A stretch of 45,915 bases of DNA from Candidatus Electrothrix aarhusensis (GCA_004028505.1 MTKO01000078.1:1-45915); one strand, 5' to 3'; numbered from the stretch's first letter, positions 25,573-35,190 are shown. The notes: generated by a model not told the origin, from the sequence alone. Numbers and translations are program-made.

Positions 25573-25583
25573 CCCTATTGATT
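25555..25583 (+). repeat. RAYT-associated 29-bp repeat, copy 3
   Basis: Identical to copy 1, and it contains the last codons and stop of the transposase gene. A shorter tandem piece (GACCCTATTGATTT) follows at 25587-25600. Confidence 0.85.
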
Positions 25584-25657
25584 TATGACCCTATTGATTT
25601 ATTCAGAGTAAATAGGGGGGCTACGTTCTAGAAGAAAAGAGATAAATAAGGTGGAAA

Positions 25658-26113
25658 ATGAAACATAATTATGAGCATTTGAAAGAAACAGTTGGGCCGG
25701 GAGTGTTTACTCAATGGCAGAAAGTAGATGTGGAGATATATGCCTTTACTGATGTGGGGATAAAGGTAGCCATAAATAATGAATATATAGGGTTGGTTTA
25801 TAAAAATCAGATTTATGAGGACTACGAAGAAGGGAAAAGACTCAAGGCATATATACAATGTGTTAGAGAAGATGGAAAAATAGATATTTCCTTGCAACCA
25901 AATCAAGGTATACATATCCCTTCAACTACTGAAAAGATTCTGGAACATCTCAAGGCAGCTGGTGGGCAATCTATGTTTAACGATAAAAGTTCCCCTGAAG
26001 ATATAAAAAAGGTGTTTCAAGTAAGTAAAAAAGTGTTTAAGCAAGCGATCGGCAGTCTCTATAAAAAGGGTGTGATAAAAATCACAGATAAAGGGATAGA
26101 ACTTGTTCGGTAA
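25658..26113 (+). CDS. CvfB-like S1/winged-helix RNA-binding protein, short form
   Basis: A 151-residue protein matching the C-terminal half of CvfB-family regulators. It has an S1-like domain (GIKVAINNEYIGLVYKNQIY, then GKRLKAYIQCVREDGKIDIS) followed by a winged helix (ILEHLKAAGG, NDKSSPEDIKKVF, FKQAIGSLYKKGVIKI). Full CvfB proteins are about 280-300 residues with two more S1-like domains in front, which are missing here. A good ribosome binding site (AAGGTGG) and a clean start suggest it is translated as a short form. It is AT-rich compared with its neighbours. CvfB affects virulence gene and RNA expression in Staphylococcus; the role here is unknown. Confidence 0.8.
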   Translation: MKHNYEHLKETVGPGVFTQWQKVDVEIYAFTDVGIKVAINNEYIGLVYKNQIYEDYEEGKRLKAYIQCVREDGKIDISLQPNQGIHIPSTTEKILEHLKAAGGQSMFNDKSSPEDIKKVFQVSKKVFKQAIGSLYKKGVIKITDKGIELVR

Positions 26114-26142
26114 ATAGAGCAACACAGAGAGGGGAAGCCGTT

Positions 26143-27093
26143 ATGAGCGAAGCACGGACACTGGTTAGTTTCGACTGGGCAATAAAAAATATTCTGCGGG
26201 ACAAAGCCAACTACGACGTGCTCGAAGGCTTTCTGGGTACGCTGTTAGATAAAGATATCAGGATACTGTCCCTCTTGGAGAGCGAAAGTAACCAGGACAA
26301 TGCATCTGACAAGTTTAACCGGGTGGATCTCTCGGTCGAGGACGAGGACGGAGAGATTTATGTGATCGAAGTGCAGGCGGGCTGGGAGCGTTATTATCTG
26401 CAACGGCTCCTGTACGGAAGCTCCAAACTGATCGTGGATCACCTGAAGCTGGGCGAGTCCTTCGGAAAGGTGAAAAAAGTTATTTCGATCAGCATTCTTT
26501 ACTTTTTGCTGGGAGAGGGTGAAAATGATTATCTCTACAAGGGGACAAACGAATTCTTTGGCCTGAACACCAAGGAGAGGCTGCACCTGAAGCCGGGAAA
26601 GCGCCGCGCGGTCGTGGGGCGCGAAATTGAAGCGGGTGCCAATGTATTTCCCGAATACTACCTGATTGAGGTGGAGCGTTTTCATAACATTATTAACAGC
26701 GGTATTGATGAGTGGGTCTATTTTTTCAAAAACTCCGAAGTCAGGTCGGATTTCCGATCAAAGAATATTCAGGCGGCGGCAGAGAAGCTTGATCTGCTGA
26801 GAATGCCTGAAAAGGAACGTCGGGCCTATGAAAAGTATCTGTACAATAGGGCCAGCGAGAAGGATATGATCGAATCGGCATATGATGAAGGAATTGATGA
26901 AGGGATTGAGAAAGGGATCAAGAAGGGAATTGAGCAGGGGCTTGAGAAGGCCAGAGCCGAAGTGGCTGTCAATATGGTGCGTATGGGCCTGCTGACGGTT
27001 GATCAGATCGCGGAGGCGACAGGGCTGTCCAGGGACGAAATCAGAAAAATTTCCGAAGGTGAGTTAAATATAAATACGGGCGATCGTTGCTGA
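26143..27093 (+). CDS. Rpn-type PD-(D/E)XK nuclease (putative transposase family)
   Basis: A 316-residue protein of the Rpn/PD-(D/E)XK nuclease family. It opens with LVSFDWAIKNILRDKANYDVLEGFL, and the nuclease core reads NRVDLSVEDEDGEIYVIEVQAG with the catalytic Asp and Glu-x-Gln. After the core comes a charged helical stretch of GI-E/K repeats (DEGIDEGIEKGIKKGIEQG) and a short C-terminal helix-turn-helix-like segment (TVDQIAEATGLSRDEIRK). E. coli Rpn proteins are DNA endonucleases that promote RecA-independent recombination, and family members have also been linked to phage defence. It follows the CvfB-like gene closely and has a strong ribosome binding site (GAGAGGGG). Confidence 0.88.
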   Translation: MSEARTLVSFDWAIKNILRDKANYDVLEGFLGTLLDKDIRILSLLESESNQDNASDKFNRVDLSVEDEDGEIYVIEVQAGWERYYLQRLLYGSSKLIVDHLKLGESFGKVKKVISISILYFLLGEGENDYLYKGTNEFFGLNTKERLHLKPGKRRAVVGREIEAGANVFPEYYLIEVERFHNIINSGIDEWVYFFKNSEVRSDFRSKNIQAAAEKLDLLRMPEKERRAYEKYLYNRASEKDMIESAYDEGIDEGIEKGIKKGIEQGLEKARAEVAVNMVRMGLLTVDQIAEATGLSRDEIRKISEGELNINTGDRC

Positions 27094-27277
27094 AGAAGCA
27101 GGGATAAAAACTTGCAGCAAAGAGGTTGTGTTGACAGCAAGGTGCTGGTATTGTAGAAACGGCTTCCTTACCCAAGCACCGGGAGATATCCTGCTGCCTT
27201 GGGGAGAAATAAACGGGGAGATAAACAGATCGGTGTGTTAACGCCGGGAACAGCTGAAAACGAGAATAAAGACACCC

Positions 27278-28741
27278 ATGGATTTATATAACCTTACCCT
27301 GCAACAGGCAAAAGACAAGCTGGCTGCGCGTGAAATCACCTCAGTTGCCTTAACCGAATCCATCCTGAACCGTATTGATCAGGTCGAGGGTAAGGTCAAG
27401 GCCTACCTGAGTCTGCATAAGGATCAGGCATTGGCAGCGGCAGAAGAGGCAGATAAAAAATTGCAGGCAGGGCAGGGCGGAATGCTTTGCGGGCTGCCGC
27501 TCTCGATCAAAGATGTGCTCTGCACTTCAACCATGCCAACCACCTGCGGTTCAAAGATTCTTGAAGGCTTTGTCCCACCGTATGATGCCACCGTGGTGGA
27601 AAAGCTAAAGGCCGCCGACTCGGTGCTCTTGGGCAAGGTGAGCATGGATGAATTCGCTATGGGTTCTACCAATGAGAACTGCGCCTATAAGGACAATGTC
27701 CCGGAAAACCCCTGGAAGGCCGGGTACGTTGCAGGCGGCTCTAGTGGTGGTTCTGCGGTCTCGGTAGCTGCCAGCGAATGCCTGGGATCCTTGGGCTCAG
27801 ATACCGGCGGTTCCATTCGTCAGCCTGCCTCCCTTTGCGGAGTTGTGGGCATGAAACCCACCTATGGCCGGGTTTCTCGCTACGGGTTGATTGCCTTTGC
27901 CTCTTCCCTGGATCAGGTCGGGCCGCTGACGAAGGATGTGGCAGACTGTGCCCTGATGATGAACGCCATTGCCGGTCATGACCCCCGTGATTCCACCTCC
28001 ATCAAACAGGAGGTGCCGGATTATACTGCGGCTCTTCAGGACGGCATGCAGGGTGTCCGGGTGGGTATCCCAGAGGAGTATTTCGGCGAAGGATTGGATC
28101 CGGAGGTGGAGAAATCAGTCCGTTCCGGTATTGATATGCTCAAAGAGGCCGGTGCCGAGATCGTGGAGATTTCCCTGCCCCACACCCAGTATTGCGTGGC
28201 CGTCTATTATATGATCGCTCCGGCAGAGGCAAGCTCCAATCTGGCTCGTTTTGACGGGGTACGCTATGGCAAGCGGGATCTTGATGCGGACAGCCTGATT
28301 GATATGTATAAACAGACCCGCTCCCAGGGTTTTGGTGATGAGGTGAAACGGCGGATCCTCATCGGGACATATGCCCTGTCTGCTGGTTATTATGATGCCT
28401 ATTATAAGAAGGCCTCCCAGGTGCGCACCTTGATCAAGGATGATTTTGCCAAGGCCTTTAGCCAATGCGATGTAATGGCCTCACCAGTTACCCCGACACC
28501 GGCCTGGAAACTCGGGCAGAAAAGCGGGGATCAGCTGTCCCTGTACCTGTCCGACATCCTTACCATCTCTGCGAACCTGGCCGGAACACCGGGTCTCTCG
28601 GTTCCCTGCGGGTTTTCCAGTGATGGCCTGCCCATCGGAATGCAGTTGCAAGCAACCCATTTCCATGAAGAGGCGCTTTTACGGGCTGCCTGGAATGTGG
28701 AACAACAGGCCGGGGTAAAAGACCGCCATCCAGCTCTATGA
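27278..28741 (+). CDS. gatA: Aspartyl/glutamyl-tRNA amidotransferase subunit A
   Basis: A 487-residue GatA of normal length. The amidase-signature Ser-cisSer-Lys triad is present: Lys78 (LSIKDV), Ser155 (GGSSGGSA) and Ser179 (SDTGGSIRQPA). GatA frees ammonia from glutamine and passes it to GatB, which amidates misacylated Glu-tRNA(Gln) or Asp-tRNA(Asn). gatB and gatC are not in the window. The stop overlaps the start of the following HAD gene (ATGA), so these are translationally coupled, an uncommon partner for gatA. The ribosome binding site is weak. Confidence 0.97.
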   Translation: MDLYNLTLQQAKDKLAAREITSVALTESILNRIDQVEGKVKAYLSLHKDQALAAAEEADKKLQAGQGGMLCGLPLSIKDVLCTSTMPTTCGSKILEGFVPPYDATVVEKLKAADSVLLGKVSMDEFAMGSTNENCAYKDNVPENPWKAGYVAGGSSGGSAVSVAASECLGSLGSDTGGSIRQPASLCGVVGMKPTYGRVSRYGLIAFASSLDQVGPLTKDVADCALMMNAIAGHDPRDSTSIKQEVPDYTAALQDGMQGVRVGIPEEYFGEGLDPEVEKSVRSGIDMLKEAGAEIVEISLPHTQYCVAVYYMIAPAEASSNLARFDGVRYGKRDLDADSLIDMYKQTRSQGFGDEVKRRILIGTYALSAGYYDAYYKKASQVRTLIKDDFAKAFSQCDVMASPVTPTPAWKLGQKSGDQLSLYLSDILTISANLAGTPGLSVPCGFSSDGLPIGMQLQATHFHEEALLRAAWNVEQQAGVKDRHPAL

Positions 28742-31047
28742 AGAGAGAACTGCTGACCACATGGACCATTGGGAAGGATAGCCCGGCAGCAGTCTGTGAA
28801 TATCTCCGGCAACAGGCTGAGAGCGGGATACAATTTTTCTGCTTTGATTATTTTGATACCCTCGCTGTTCGTGAGATTGAGCCGGAATACACCAAGCAAC
28901 TTGCTGCCAAACTGCACAGTCAGTTCCTTAATAACCGCATTCCCCCTGGATCACTCTATGCTCTGCGCCAGGAGTTGGAACGGGAGATCTGCACCCAGAG
29001 TCAAGCTGCTGGCGGAGAGCTGGAGTTCTATCTGCACACCTTTGCCCCCTTGTATCGCACCCTGTTGCTGCAAGCACTGGGCGATATCCTGCCGCTTCGA
29101 GATGAGGCTCTTTTTACCCAGCATCTTCTGTCCATAGAAACCGTGGTGGAAAGGGCGGTGCAACAGCCCTGCGAGGAGGCCATACAGGTGCTTGTCTGGT
29201 TGCGGGAACAGGGTCTGGCCACGGTGCTGATCTCTGATTTCTATCTGCCCAGCCCTTGGTTCCACGTTATGTTGGAAAGTATGGGCGTCCGCAAGTACTT
29301 TGATCATATCTATATCTCAGCGGATCATGGCGTGGCCAAGAGTTCCGGTCGATTATACCACAAGGTCTGCGCAGAACTAGGCTGTCTGCCGGAGCAGATG
29401 CTGATGATCGGGGATAATCTCGGCTCGGATGTGACTTGGCCTGATGACTTGGGGATGCAATCTATGTACCTCCTCAATCCCCAGCAGAAGACCTTGTACA
29501 GCCGCTGGCAGCCTGAAATGCTCGGCGAGTCCACCAGGTTACGGCAGCGTTTTAGCGAGGCGGTTTCCACAGAAGGGGTGTTTAAGGAAATCAGCACCAC
29601 GCTCTGGTATTTCACCCGCAAGCTCTTGGAGACCTTGCAGGAAAACAAAACCCAGGATGTTGTCTTCTTCTCCAAGGAAGGGGAGTTCCTGAAAAAACTC
29701 TTTGACCGGATGCAGGACGATCTGTTCGGTTGCCGGGTTATCCGCTCGCATTATCTTCTGGTTTCCCGTAAAGCCACCTTTCTTGCTTCCTTACGCCCCT
29801 TGGCTGAAGAGGATTTCAGCCGCCTTTTTGCCTATTATCGGGATATCTCTCCCCGTGATTTTCTTCTCAGCCTCAATTTCGAAGACTCCCTGGCCCAGTC
29901 GCTCTGTGCAGAGATAGGTCTTGATTACGAGACACTGGTGGCCAATCTCGCTGGCAGCCCGGAATTTCGGCAGCTTCTTGATGCAGAGCCGTTCCAGCAG
30001 GTCTATGAAGAGCGACGGATGCAGCAGCGGAGGAATTTTCTGACCTATCTTGACTCGCTGGGGATTGCCTATGAGCAGGAGGGGTTGACCATTGTTGATG
30101 TGGGTTGGAAAGGCTCTATTCAGGAAAATATTTATAATATCCTGGAAGGGCGTATCGACATGCAGGGCTTCTATGCTGGCTTTTTGATAGCTGCGGAAGC
30201 CCACGCCAATAATCAGAAGCAGGGCATCCTTTTTGATAATACCCGGCCTCTCCCTCATTTTAATGTCTATAATAATAACCGCTCCCTGTTCGAGATGATG
30301 CTCGGCGCATCGCACGGCAGTGCGGACGGCTATTTTACCCCGGAGCAGTTTGCAAACTTGCCGGATGACCATCAGCGGGAGATTAGAGAGCGAATCCAGG
30401 TTACTAAGGGGGGTACGGGCGTTGCAGGAGTTACGGGGGCCGAGAACGAAGAGATGCTGGTCACCACCCTCGACCTACCTGAAGAACGCTGCCTTTTTGG
30501 CGAGAAAATACAACCGATTCAGGAGCAGATTTTCACGGATGCCTGCCGCTTGAATCAGGCCTTCCTGCGTTCAGGCTGTACCGTGCCGGAACCGGAATGG
30601 TTTGCCCGCCGTCATGCCAGGATGGTTTTTACCCCGACCACAGAAGAAGTGGAGTTCTTTGAGCGCCTTTATCATTTAGAGAATTTCGGGGTCTTTGAGT
30701 ATACCGATTTCTGCACTGATGCCCATCTTTCGTTAAAAGAGCGTTGGCAAAATTTTGTTACGCTCCGCAAAAATCCAGCCATCCTGGAAATGGGGACTTG
30801 GCCACCGATCATTCTCCGACGTCTTGGCTTGGATTTTTATCGCCATATTAATGGATATAGCGCTTGCGCCGTGAGTTTCCATGAGGGGTTTTCGAGCAGG
30901 ACGGCAACAACGGATATTGATATTGTAGGTTTTTTATTTTGTTTGATAAATCATTCTATTTTCCAGGTAGCCTCTCTTGCTGCTGCATCCCATCCTGCTC
31001 TTCTTCTTTTTTTTCGCCTACTTTTTCTTTGGTACCGGCTGGTATGA
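28738..31047 (+). CDS. HAD-family hydrolase with C-terminal extension, glycan-cluster type
   Basis: A protein of up to 769 residues. The N-terminal quarter is a HAD phosphatase-like domain with motif I FDYFDTL (Asp37, Asp40), motif II in VLISDFYLP, a lysine in HGVAKSS and motif IV MIGDNLGSD. The long C-terminal part (from about 290) has EGEFLKKLFDRM and LTIVDVGWKGSIQENIY and is typical of large HAD proteins in surface-polysaccharide clusters, where the exact reaction is not settled. The last 35 residues (FLFCLINHSIFQVASL onward) are hydrophobic and overlap the next gene by 71 bases. They look like out-of-frame reading of that gene's first membrane helix, so the true 3' end may be affected by a frameshift. 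Confidence 0.75.
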   Translation: MKRELLTTWTIGKDSPAAVCEYLRQQAESGIQFFCFDYFDTLAVREIEPEYTKQLAAKLHSQFLNNRIPPGSLYALRQELEREICTQSQAAGGELEFYLHTFAPLYRTLLLQALGDILPLRDEALFTQHLLSIETVVERAVQQPCEEAIQVLVWLREQGLATVLISDFYLPSPWFHVMLESMGVRKYFDHIYISADHGVAKSSGRLYHKVCAELGCLPEQMLMIGDNLGSDVTWPDDLGMQSMYLLNPQQKTLYSRWQPEMLGESTRLRQRFSEAVSTEGVFKEISTTLWYFTRKLLETLQENKTQDVVFFSKEGEFLKKLFDRMQDDLFGCRVIRSHYLLVSRKATFLASLRPLAEEDFSRLFAYYRDISPRDFLLSLNFEDSLAQSLCAEIGLDYETLVANLAGSPEFRQLLDAEPFQQVYEERRMQQRRNFLTYLDSLGIAYEQEGLTIVDVGWKGSIQENIYNILEGRIDMQGFYAGFLIAAEAHANNQKQGILFDNTRPLPHFNVYNNNRSLFEMMLGASHGSADGYFTPEQFANLPDDHQREIRERIQVTKGGTGVAGVTGAENEEMLVTTLDLPEERCLFGEKIQPIQEQIFTDACRLNQAFLRSGCTVPEPEWFARRHARMVFTPTTEEVEFFERLYHLENFGVFEYTDFCTDAHLSLKERWQNFVTLRKNPAILEMGTWPPIILRRLGLDFYRHINGYSACAVSFHEGFSSRTATTDIDIVGFLFCLINHSIFQVASLAAASHPALLLFFRLLFLWYRLV

Positions 31048-33100
31048 GCCTGCCCGCTTAATTATTAAGGGAACCGTCCCGGATACCGATGCAGTCCTTG
31101 ATCTGCAATGGGATTCCGGGAACGGCTATAATGCCTATGAGCAGGAACATTTTTCATTCCTCCCCTTTCGAGGCAGCCTGGATACTCCCCTGGAAATTAT
31201 CGTGTCTGGTGGCAGTGAAAAAAATGCTCTGTCAAAAAACAGCCGGGTGGTGCTGACAGAAATCAGGGTTGATGATAAAGGGCTTCCTCTGCCGAAACAG
31301 TCATTACAGGCAGTTCGTCAGGTTCGCGGGGCAGGATGGTTTTTTGAATCAGAAGAATCAAGCATAAGCCTTTCTGTACCCGGAGAAAAACAAATATATT
31401 TTTCCCTGAAAACCAATGATCGGTCCGGAATCGCTCGGGTAACCATCAACGGGTTTGAGACGGTCCACGATCTCTATCGGGGAAATTGGGCGATCACCCA
31501 GGCAAAGCTGAATTACTGGCTCTTGGATGAACAGGGCGAGTTTTCTGTTTGGGCGAAGATGCCGCGATATGCGGTTGATTCTTTGCTTCTTTCCTTTCCT
31601 TTGGGAACTTCCCTGACCTCGCTTGCTCTACGTACAAAATCAGGCCGAGTCATTCAACTGCCTCTGCCGGATGAAGAGGAGCTGGTGACGGGGCAGGTGA
31701 GGGGAAAAATCAGCATTGCCAATCCGACCCACCACTTGAAACGTTATTTTCATAAGGGATGGATTTTTTATCAGATTGTCTTTGCAGCCCTTCTTTCTTG
31801 GCTTGTCTTCGCGCTACGTAGTTTTATCTGGAAGCAGGGAGGGCTGAAAACAGTTCTATTTGGCAGAGCGTTCCGTCCCTTTTGGGGATTGTTCTTCGGG
31901 GCCTGTGCTGTGTACACGATGTATCTGCTGGCCTTCTGGCCAGGCCTGATGTCGGTTGATTCCTTAAATATCTGGCGAGCAGCTTGGTTGCCAGATGTTA
32001 TGATCAACGATCATCCTGTGCTCAATGTGATTTGGTATACCTTTCTTTTGCACCTCTGGAATCACACCGCCGTGGTGCCCCTTTCCCAGATTATCCTACT
32101 GTCTTTCCTGATTGCAGCCTTTTTTTCTTTTTGTCACCGACAGGGAGTCAGCCTGTTTCTGCTCTTGCCCTGCTATGCTCTCCTGCTTTTTTCCATCCCT
32201 GTGGGATGCTATACTATAGCTCTCTGGAAGGATATACCCTTTGCTCTGTTGGTAGTTTTTTGGGGGCTGGTCCCAGCGTATTTCTTTGTACGGAAAAGGG
32301 CGGTGCAGAAACAAAATGGGACAGAACGTAAGCACTCTCTTCGTTTGACCCTGTCGTCGGGGCTTGCCCTGCTGCTTCTCTTTCTGGCTTTGCTGCTTTT
32401 TCGTCATAATGGGATTATTTATCTCGCCGTCATCCCTCTGCTTTTTATCATAGGAGGGCTTGTTCGGATTCCGAAGATAGTCATCATTATTTCCTGTTGC
32501 GCTGGGGTGCTCATCCTCTGGCTGGTGGTTTTTCCCCCGAAAACGATTAAGAGTGCCTCGTATTTTCAGGATTTGACTCAGTCTTATCTCCAAAAAATTA
32601 ATCAGGAATCGGTGTTGAGCCGGGTAAAGCAGGGGCTATCCCGTTATCCTCGTCTCTTAGATTTGAAGAAAAATTGGCAGGAGAGTGATGCCTGGCATTA
32701 TTTTCTCGGTGATCGCTATGCACATACCTTTCTCCGCCAGACCGGCTGGAATGACTCCCATCAATATGCTTCGCCGGAGACTGATGCGCTCTTTCCCGCC
32801 TTACGGGCGACGTTGCTCAAGGTGTACAAGAAATCATTGGAGTATCCTTGGATCTATTTCTCCTGGAATCCTTTTTTGTTGTTATATCTCTTTCCCCTGA
32901 GTATGCTGTTCTACCGTCAGTTCCCGCTTTCCGCGCTTTTTTCGTCGGTGATTATGGTGCAAATTATTGCCCTGCTTTTTCTGGTTGGTACGGTGAATTG
33001 GCGCTATTATTATTTCGTCCTCTTAGGAGGATATTTTCTTCTTCCGCTTGTCTTGCTTGACAGCCGTTTTCTGCTGCTGAAAAAAAAGAACGGTTTTTGA
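30977..33100 (+). CDS. Polytopic membrane protein, likely glycosyltransferase-C-like
   Basis: About 707 residues with a TTG start at 30977; a stop codon two codons earlier leaves little choice, and no ATG occurs before the first helix. One N-terminal helix (LLFFFFFAYFFFGTGW) is followed by about 240 soluble residues, probably a periplasmic beta-rich domain. About ten membrane helices then begin near residue 255. The segment WPGLMSVDSLNIWRAAW ... NDHPVLNVIWY resembles the first loop of GT-C glycosyltransferases and DUF6020-like proteins that use a polyprenyl-linked donor. It sits between the HAD gene and two glycosyltransferases, so a role in transferring a sugar outside the membrane is likely but inferred. 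Confidence 0.7.
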   Translation: MLLHPILLFFFFFAYFFFGTGWYEPARLIIKGTVPDTDAVLDLQWDSGNGYNAYEQEHFSFLPFRGSLDTPLEIIVSGGSEKNALSKNSRVVLTEIRVDDKGLPLPKQSLQAVRQVRGAGWFFESEESSISLSVPGEKQIYFSLKTNDRSGIARVTINGFETVHDLYRGNWAITQAKLNYWLLDEQGEFSVWAKMPRYAVDSLLLSFPLGTSLTSLALRTKSGRVIQLPLPDEEELVTGQVRGKISIANPTHHLKRYFHKGWIFYQIVFAALLSWLVFALRSFIWKQGGLKTVLFGRAFRPFWGLFFGACAVYTMYLLAFWPGLMSVDSLNIWRAAWLPDVMINDHPVLNVIWYTFLLHLWNHTAVVPLSQIILLSFLIAAFFSFCHRQGVSLFLLLPCYALLLFSIPVGCYTIALWKDIPFALLVVFWGLVPAYFFVRKRAVQKQNGTERKHSLRLTLSSGLALLLLFLALLLFRHNGIIYLAVIPLLFIIGGLVRIPKIVIIISCCAGVLILWLVVFPPKTIKSASYFQDLTQSYLQKINQESVLSRVKQGLSRYPRLLDLKKNWQESDAWHYFLGDRYAHTFLRQTGWNDSHQYASPETDALFPALRATLLKVYKKSLEYPWIYFSWNPFLLLYLFPLSMLFYRQFPLSALFSSVIMVQIIALLFLVGTVNWRYYYFVLLGGYFLLPLVLLDSRFLLLKKKNGF

Positions 33101-33106
33101 TATATT

Positions 33107-33907
33107 ATGCGCTTTTCCATTATTACACCGAGCTATAATAGTGCTCCGTATCTGGAGCAGACCATCCAGTCTGTTCTTGCACAACAGGAGGGGCAGGATA
33201 TCTCTCTGGAATATATTGTGGTTGATGGCGGAAGCACGGATGGTTCGCAGGAGATCCTCCAGTGCTATGCCCAGAATATCACCCATACGGTGATAGAGGC
33301 TGATACTGGTCCGGCCAATGCCATTAATAAGGGCTTGCGGCTGGCAACCGGCGAGGTCATTGCTTGGCTGAATGCCGATGATCTCTATTATCCGAGAACC
33401 TTGGAGCGGGTTGGCCAGGCCTTGGCCTGTCGGCCTGATGCTGCTTTTTGTTTCGGTGGCTGTCCGATTATTGATGAGCAGGGGCAGGGAATTCGTTCCG
33501 GGATTACTCGCTTTAAAGAGTTCTTTTATCCCTTTTCCTCCCGCTTCACCTATCAATGTATCAACTATCTCTCGCAGCCAGCCCTGTTTTTTCGTCGTCA
33601 GGCCGTAGAACAGGCAGGTTTGCTGCCGGAAGATATGGTGGCTGCCTGGGATTACGAGTTTATCCTTCGCCTCTGGCATTGCGGTGATGCGGTTCAGATG
33701 ACCGGTTCCCCGCTTTCTGCCTTTCGTTGGCATGAGGGTTCGATCAGCGGCCAGAATTTTCAAGTCCAGTTTGAGGAAGAGTATTTTGCTGCCAAGGCAG
33801 ATGCCGGTAGCCGGAGTCTTCAGGCCCTGCTCCATTTTTTTGTTCGCTGGGGGATTGTCGGGACCTACTCGGCAATGGCACACTTGCGAAAAAAACAGCA
33901 AGGATAG
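33107..33907 (+). CDS. Family 2 glycosyltransferase
   Basis: A 266-residue GT-A-fold family 2 glycosyltransferase. Motifs are complete: FSIITPSYNSAPYLEQTIQS at the start, VVDGGSTDGS for nucleotide binding, NADD as the metal-binding DxD equivalent (in AWLNADDLYYP), and AWDYEFILRLW near the acceptor site. It is cytoplasmic, with no membrane helix. The start follows the previous stop by six bases. It acts in the same glycan pathway as the membrane protein before and the GT4 enzyme after it; sugar and acceptor cannot be told. Confidence 0.93.
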   Translation: MRFSIITPSYNSAPYLEQTIQSVLAQQEGQDISLEYIVVDGGSTDGSQEILQCYAQNITHTVIEADTGPANAINKGLRLATGEVIAWLNADDLYYPRTLERVGQALACRPDAAFCFGGCPIIDEQGQGIRSGITRFKEFFYPFSSRFTYQCINYLSQPALFFRRQAVEQAGLLPEDMVAAWDYEFILRLWHCGDAVQMTGSPLSAFRWHEGSISGQNFQVQFEEEYFAAKADAGSRSLQALLHFFVRWGIVGTYSAMAHLRKKQQG

Positions 33908-33926
33908 AAAAGGGCGAAAGGGGCAT

Positions 33927-35075
33927 ATGCGTATCGGAATCAATACCCTGTTTCTTGTTCCGGGAGATGTGGGCGGCACTGAGATCTATCTTCGCCGTAA
34001 TCTTTTGGCTATGGTGGCGGACAATCCCCAGGATGTTTTTGTCCTGTTCACCACCTTGGATAATCAGGGGCTTTTTCGTGATGAGTTGAAGGCCTTTGTA
34101 AATGTGGAATATGTCGTTCTGCCCTTTCGTGCAGCGATTCGGCCCGTACGTATTATCTGCGAACAACTGCTCCTGCCCTGGTATGTCTGGAAGAGCAAGG
34201 TGGACGTGCTCTGGTCTCCGGGCTATACCGCACCGGCTCTGTGTAGCTGTCCGCAGGCAGTGACTGTGCATGATCTCCAGTACAAAAGCCATCCAGATGA
34301 TCTGAGTTTTTTGGAGCGTATCACCTTGGACGCGTTGGTAAGAACATCCTGTCACCAATGTGAGGCGGTTATCGCTGTTTCAGAGTTTTCCAAAAAGGAA
34401 ATACTGCGCTACGGTTGTGCTGCTGAGAAAAAGGTGCATGCTGTACTTGAGGGTGTTGAGCCTGACTTTGCCCGTCCTGTCACGGAAGATGAAGCGGTGC
34501 AGCTGCCGGTTGCTGGCAATCCTTACATTCTCTGTGTGGCCCATACCTATCCTCATAAACAGGTACACTTGCTGATTGATGCTTTTTCCCGCCTTGCCGA
34601 GAAGATTCCTCATCATTTGCTCTTGGTTGGACGCCCGAGGAGAGGGGAAGCACAGGTTGAGGAAAGCCTTGCTGCCTGTCCGGCAAGGGATCGAGTTCAC
34701 CGTCTTGCCAGCTTGGAGTATACGGAGTTGCGCTCGTTGTATCAGCAGGCAGATGTCTTTGTCCTGCCTTCCGAGTATGAGGGGTTCGGCCTGCCGATTT
34801 TGGAGGCCCTGCTTGCCGGTGTACCGGTGGTCACCACAGATAAGGCTTCCTTGCCTGAGGTGGGCGGGGATTGCGCGGTCTATGTGCAGCAGAGTTGCCC
34901 GGAAGGTTTTGCTCAAGCCATTGTCGATGTTCTTGGAAAAACTTCCAATGAACGGGCGGAAATGATCGACAGAGGTATGATCTGGGCACAGGAGTTTACC
35001 TGGAAAAAGTCAGCTGCACGTACCCTGCACATACTCCGAGATACGGCTGGTACTCTCTGTACTTTTCAGGGGTAA
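33927..35075 (+). CDS. Family 4 glycosyltransferase
   Basis: A 382-residue GT-B-fold family 4 enzyme. The start at 33927 (MRIGINTLFLVPGDVGGTEIYLRRNL) has AAAGGGG upstream; the frame is open further 5' but overlaps the GT2 gene. The N-terminal donor-independent half contains the GGxE-type acceptor loop and HDLQYKSHP. The C-terminal half has the donor-binding motif PSEYEGFGLPILEALLAGVPVV with the E-x7-E pair. It closes the apparent glycan operon that begins at the HAD gene. Confidence 0.93.
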   Translation: MRIGINTLFLVPGDVGGTEIYLRRNLLAMVADNPQDVFVLFTTLDNQGLFRDELKAFVNVEYVVLPFRAAIRPVRIICEQLLLPWYVWKSKVDVLWSPGYTAPALCSCPQAVTVHDLQYKSHPDDLSFLERITLDALVRTSCHQCEAVIAVSEFSKKEILRYGCAAEKKVHAVLEGVEPDFARPVTEDEAVQLPVAGNPYILCVAHTYPHKQVHLLIDAFSRLAEKIPHHLLLVGRPRRGEAQVEESLAACPARDRVHRLASLEYTELRSLYQQADVFVLPSEYEGFGLPILEALLAGVPVVTTDKASLPEVGGDCAVYVQQSCPEGFAQAIVDVLGKTSNERAEMIDRGMIWAQEFTWKKSAARTLHILRDTAGTLCTFQG

Positions 35076-35190
35076 AATATTTTTTATTTGCAAAAACCAA
35101 GCGGTTATGTAACACTTCGGTATAAATTTTTGTCCTGTTCCATTGCGGAATGGGATATTTTTCTTTCACCCTCAGTAAATAAAGAACACC

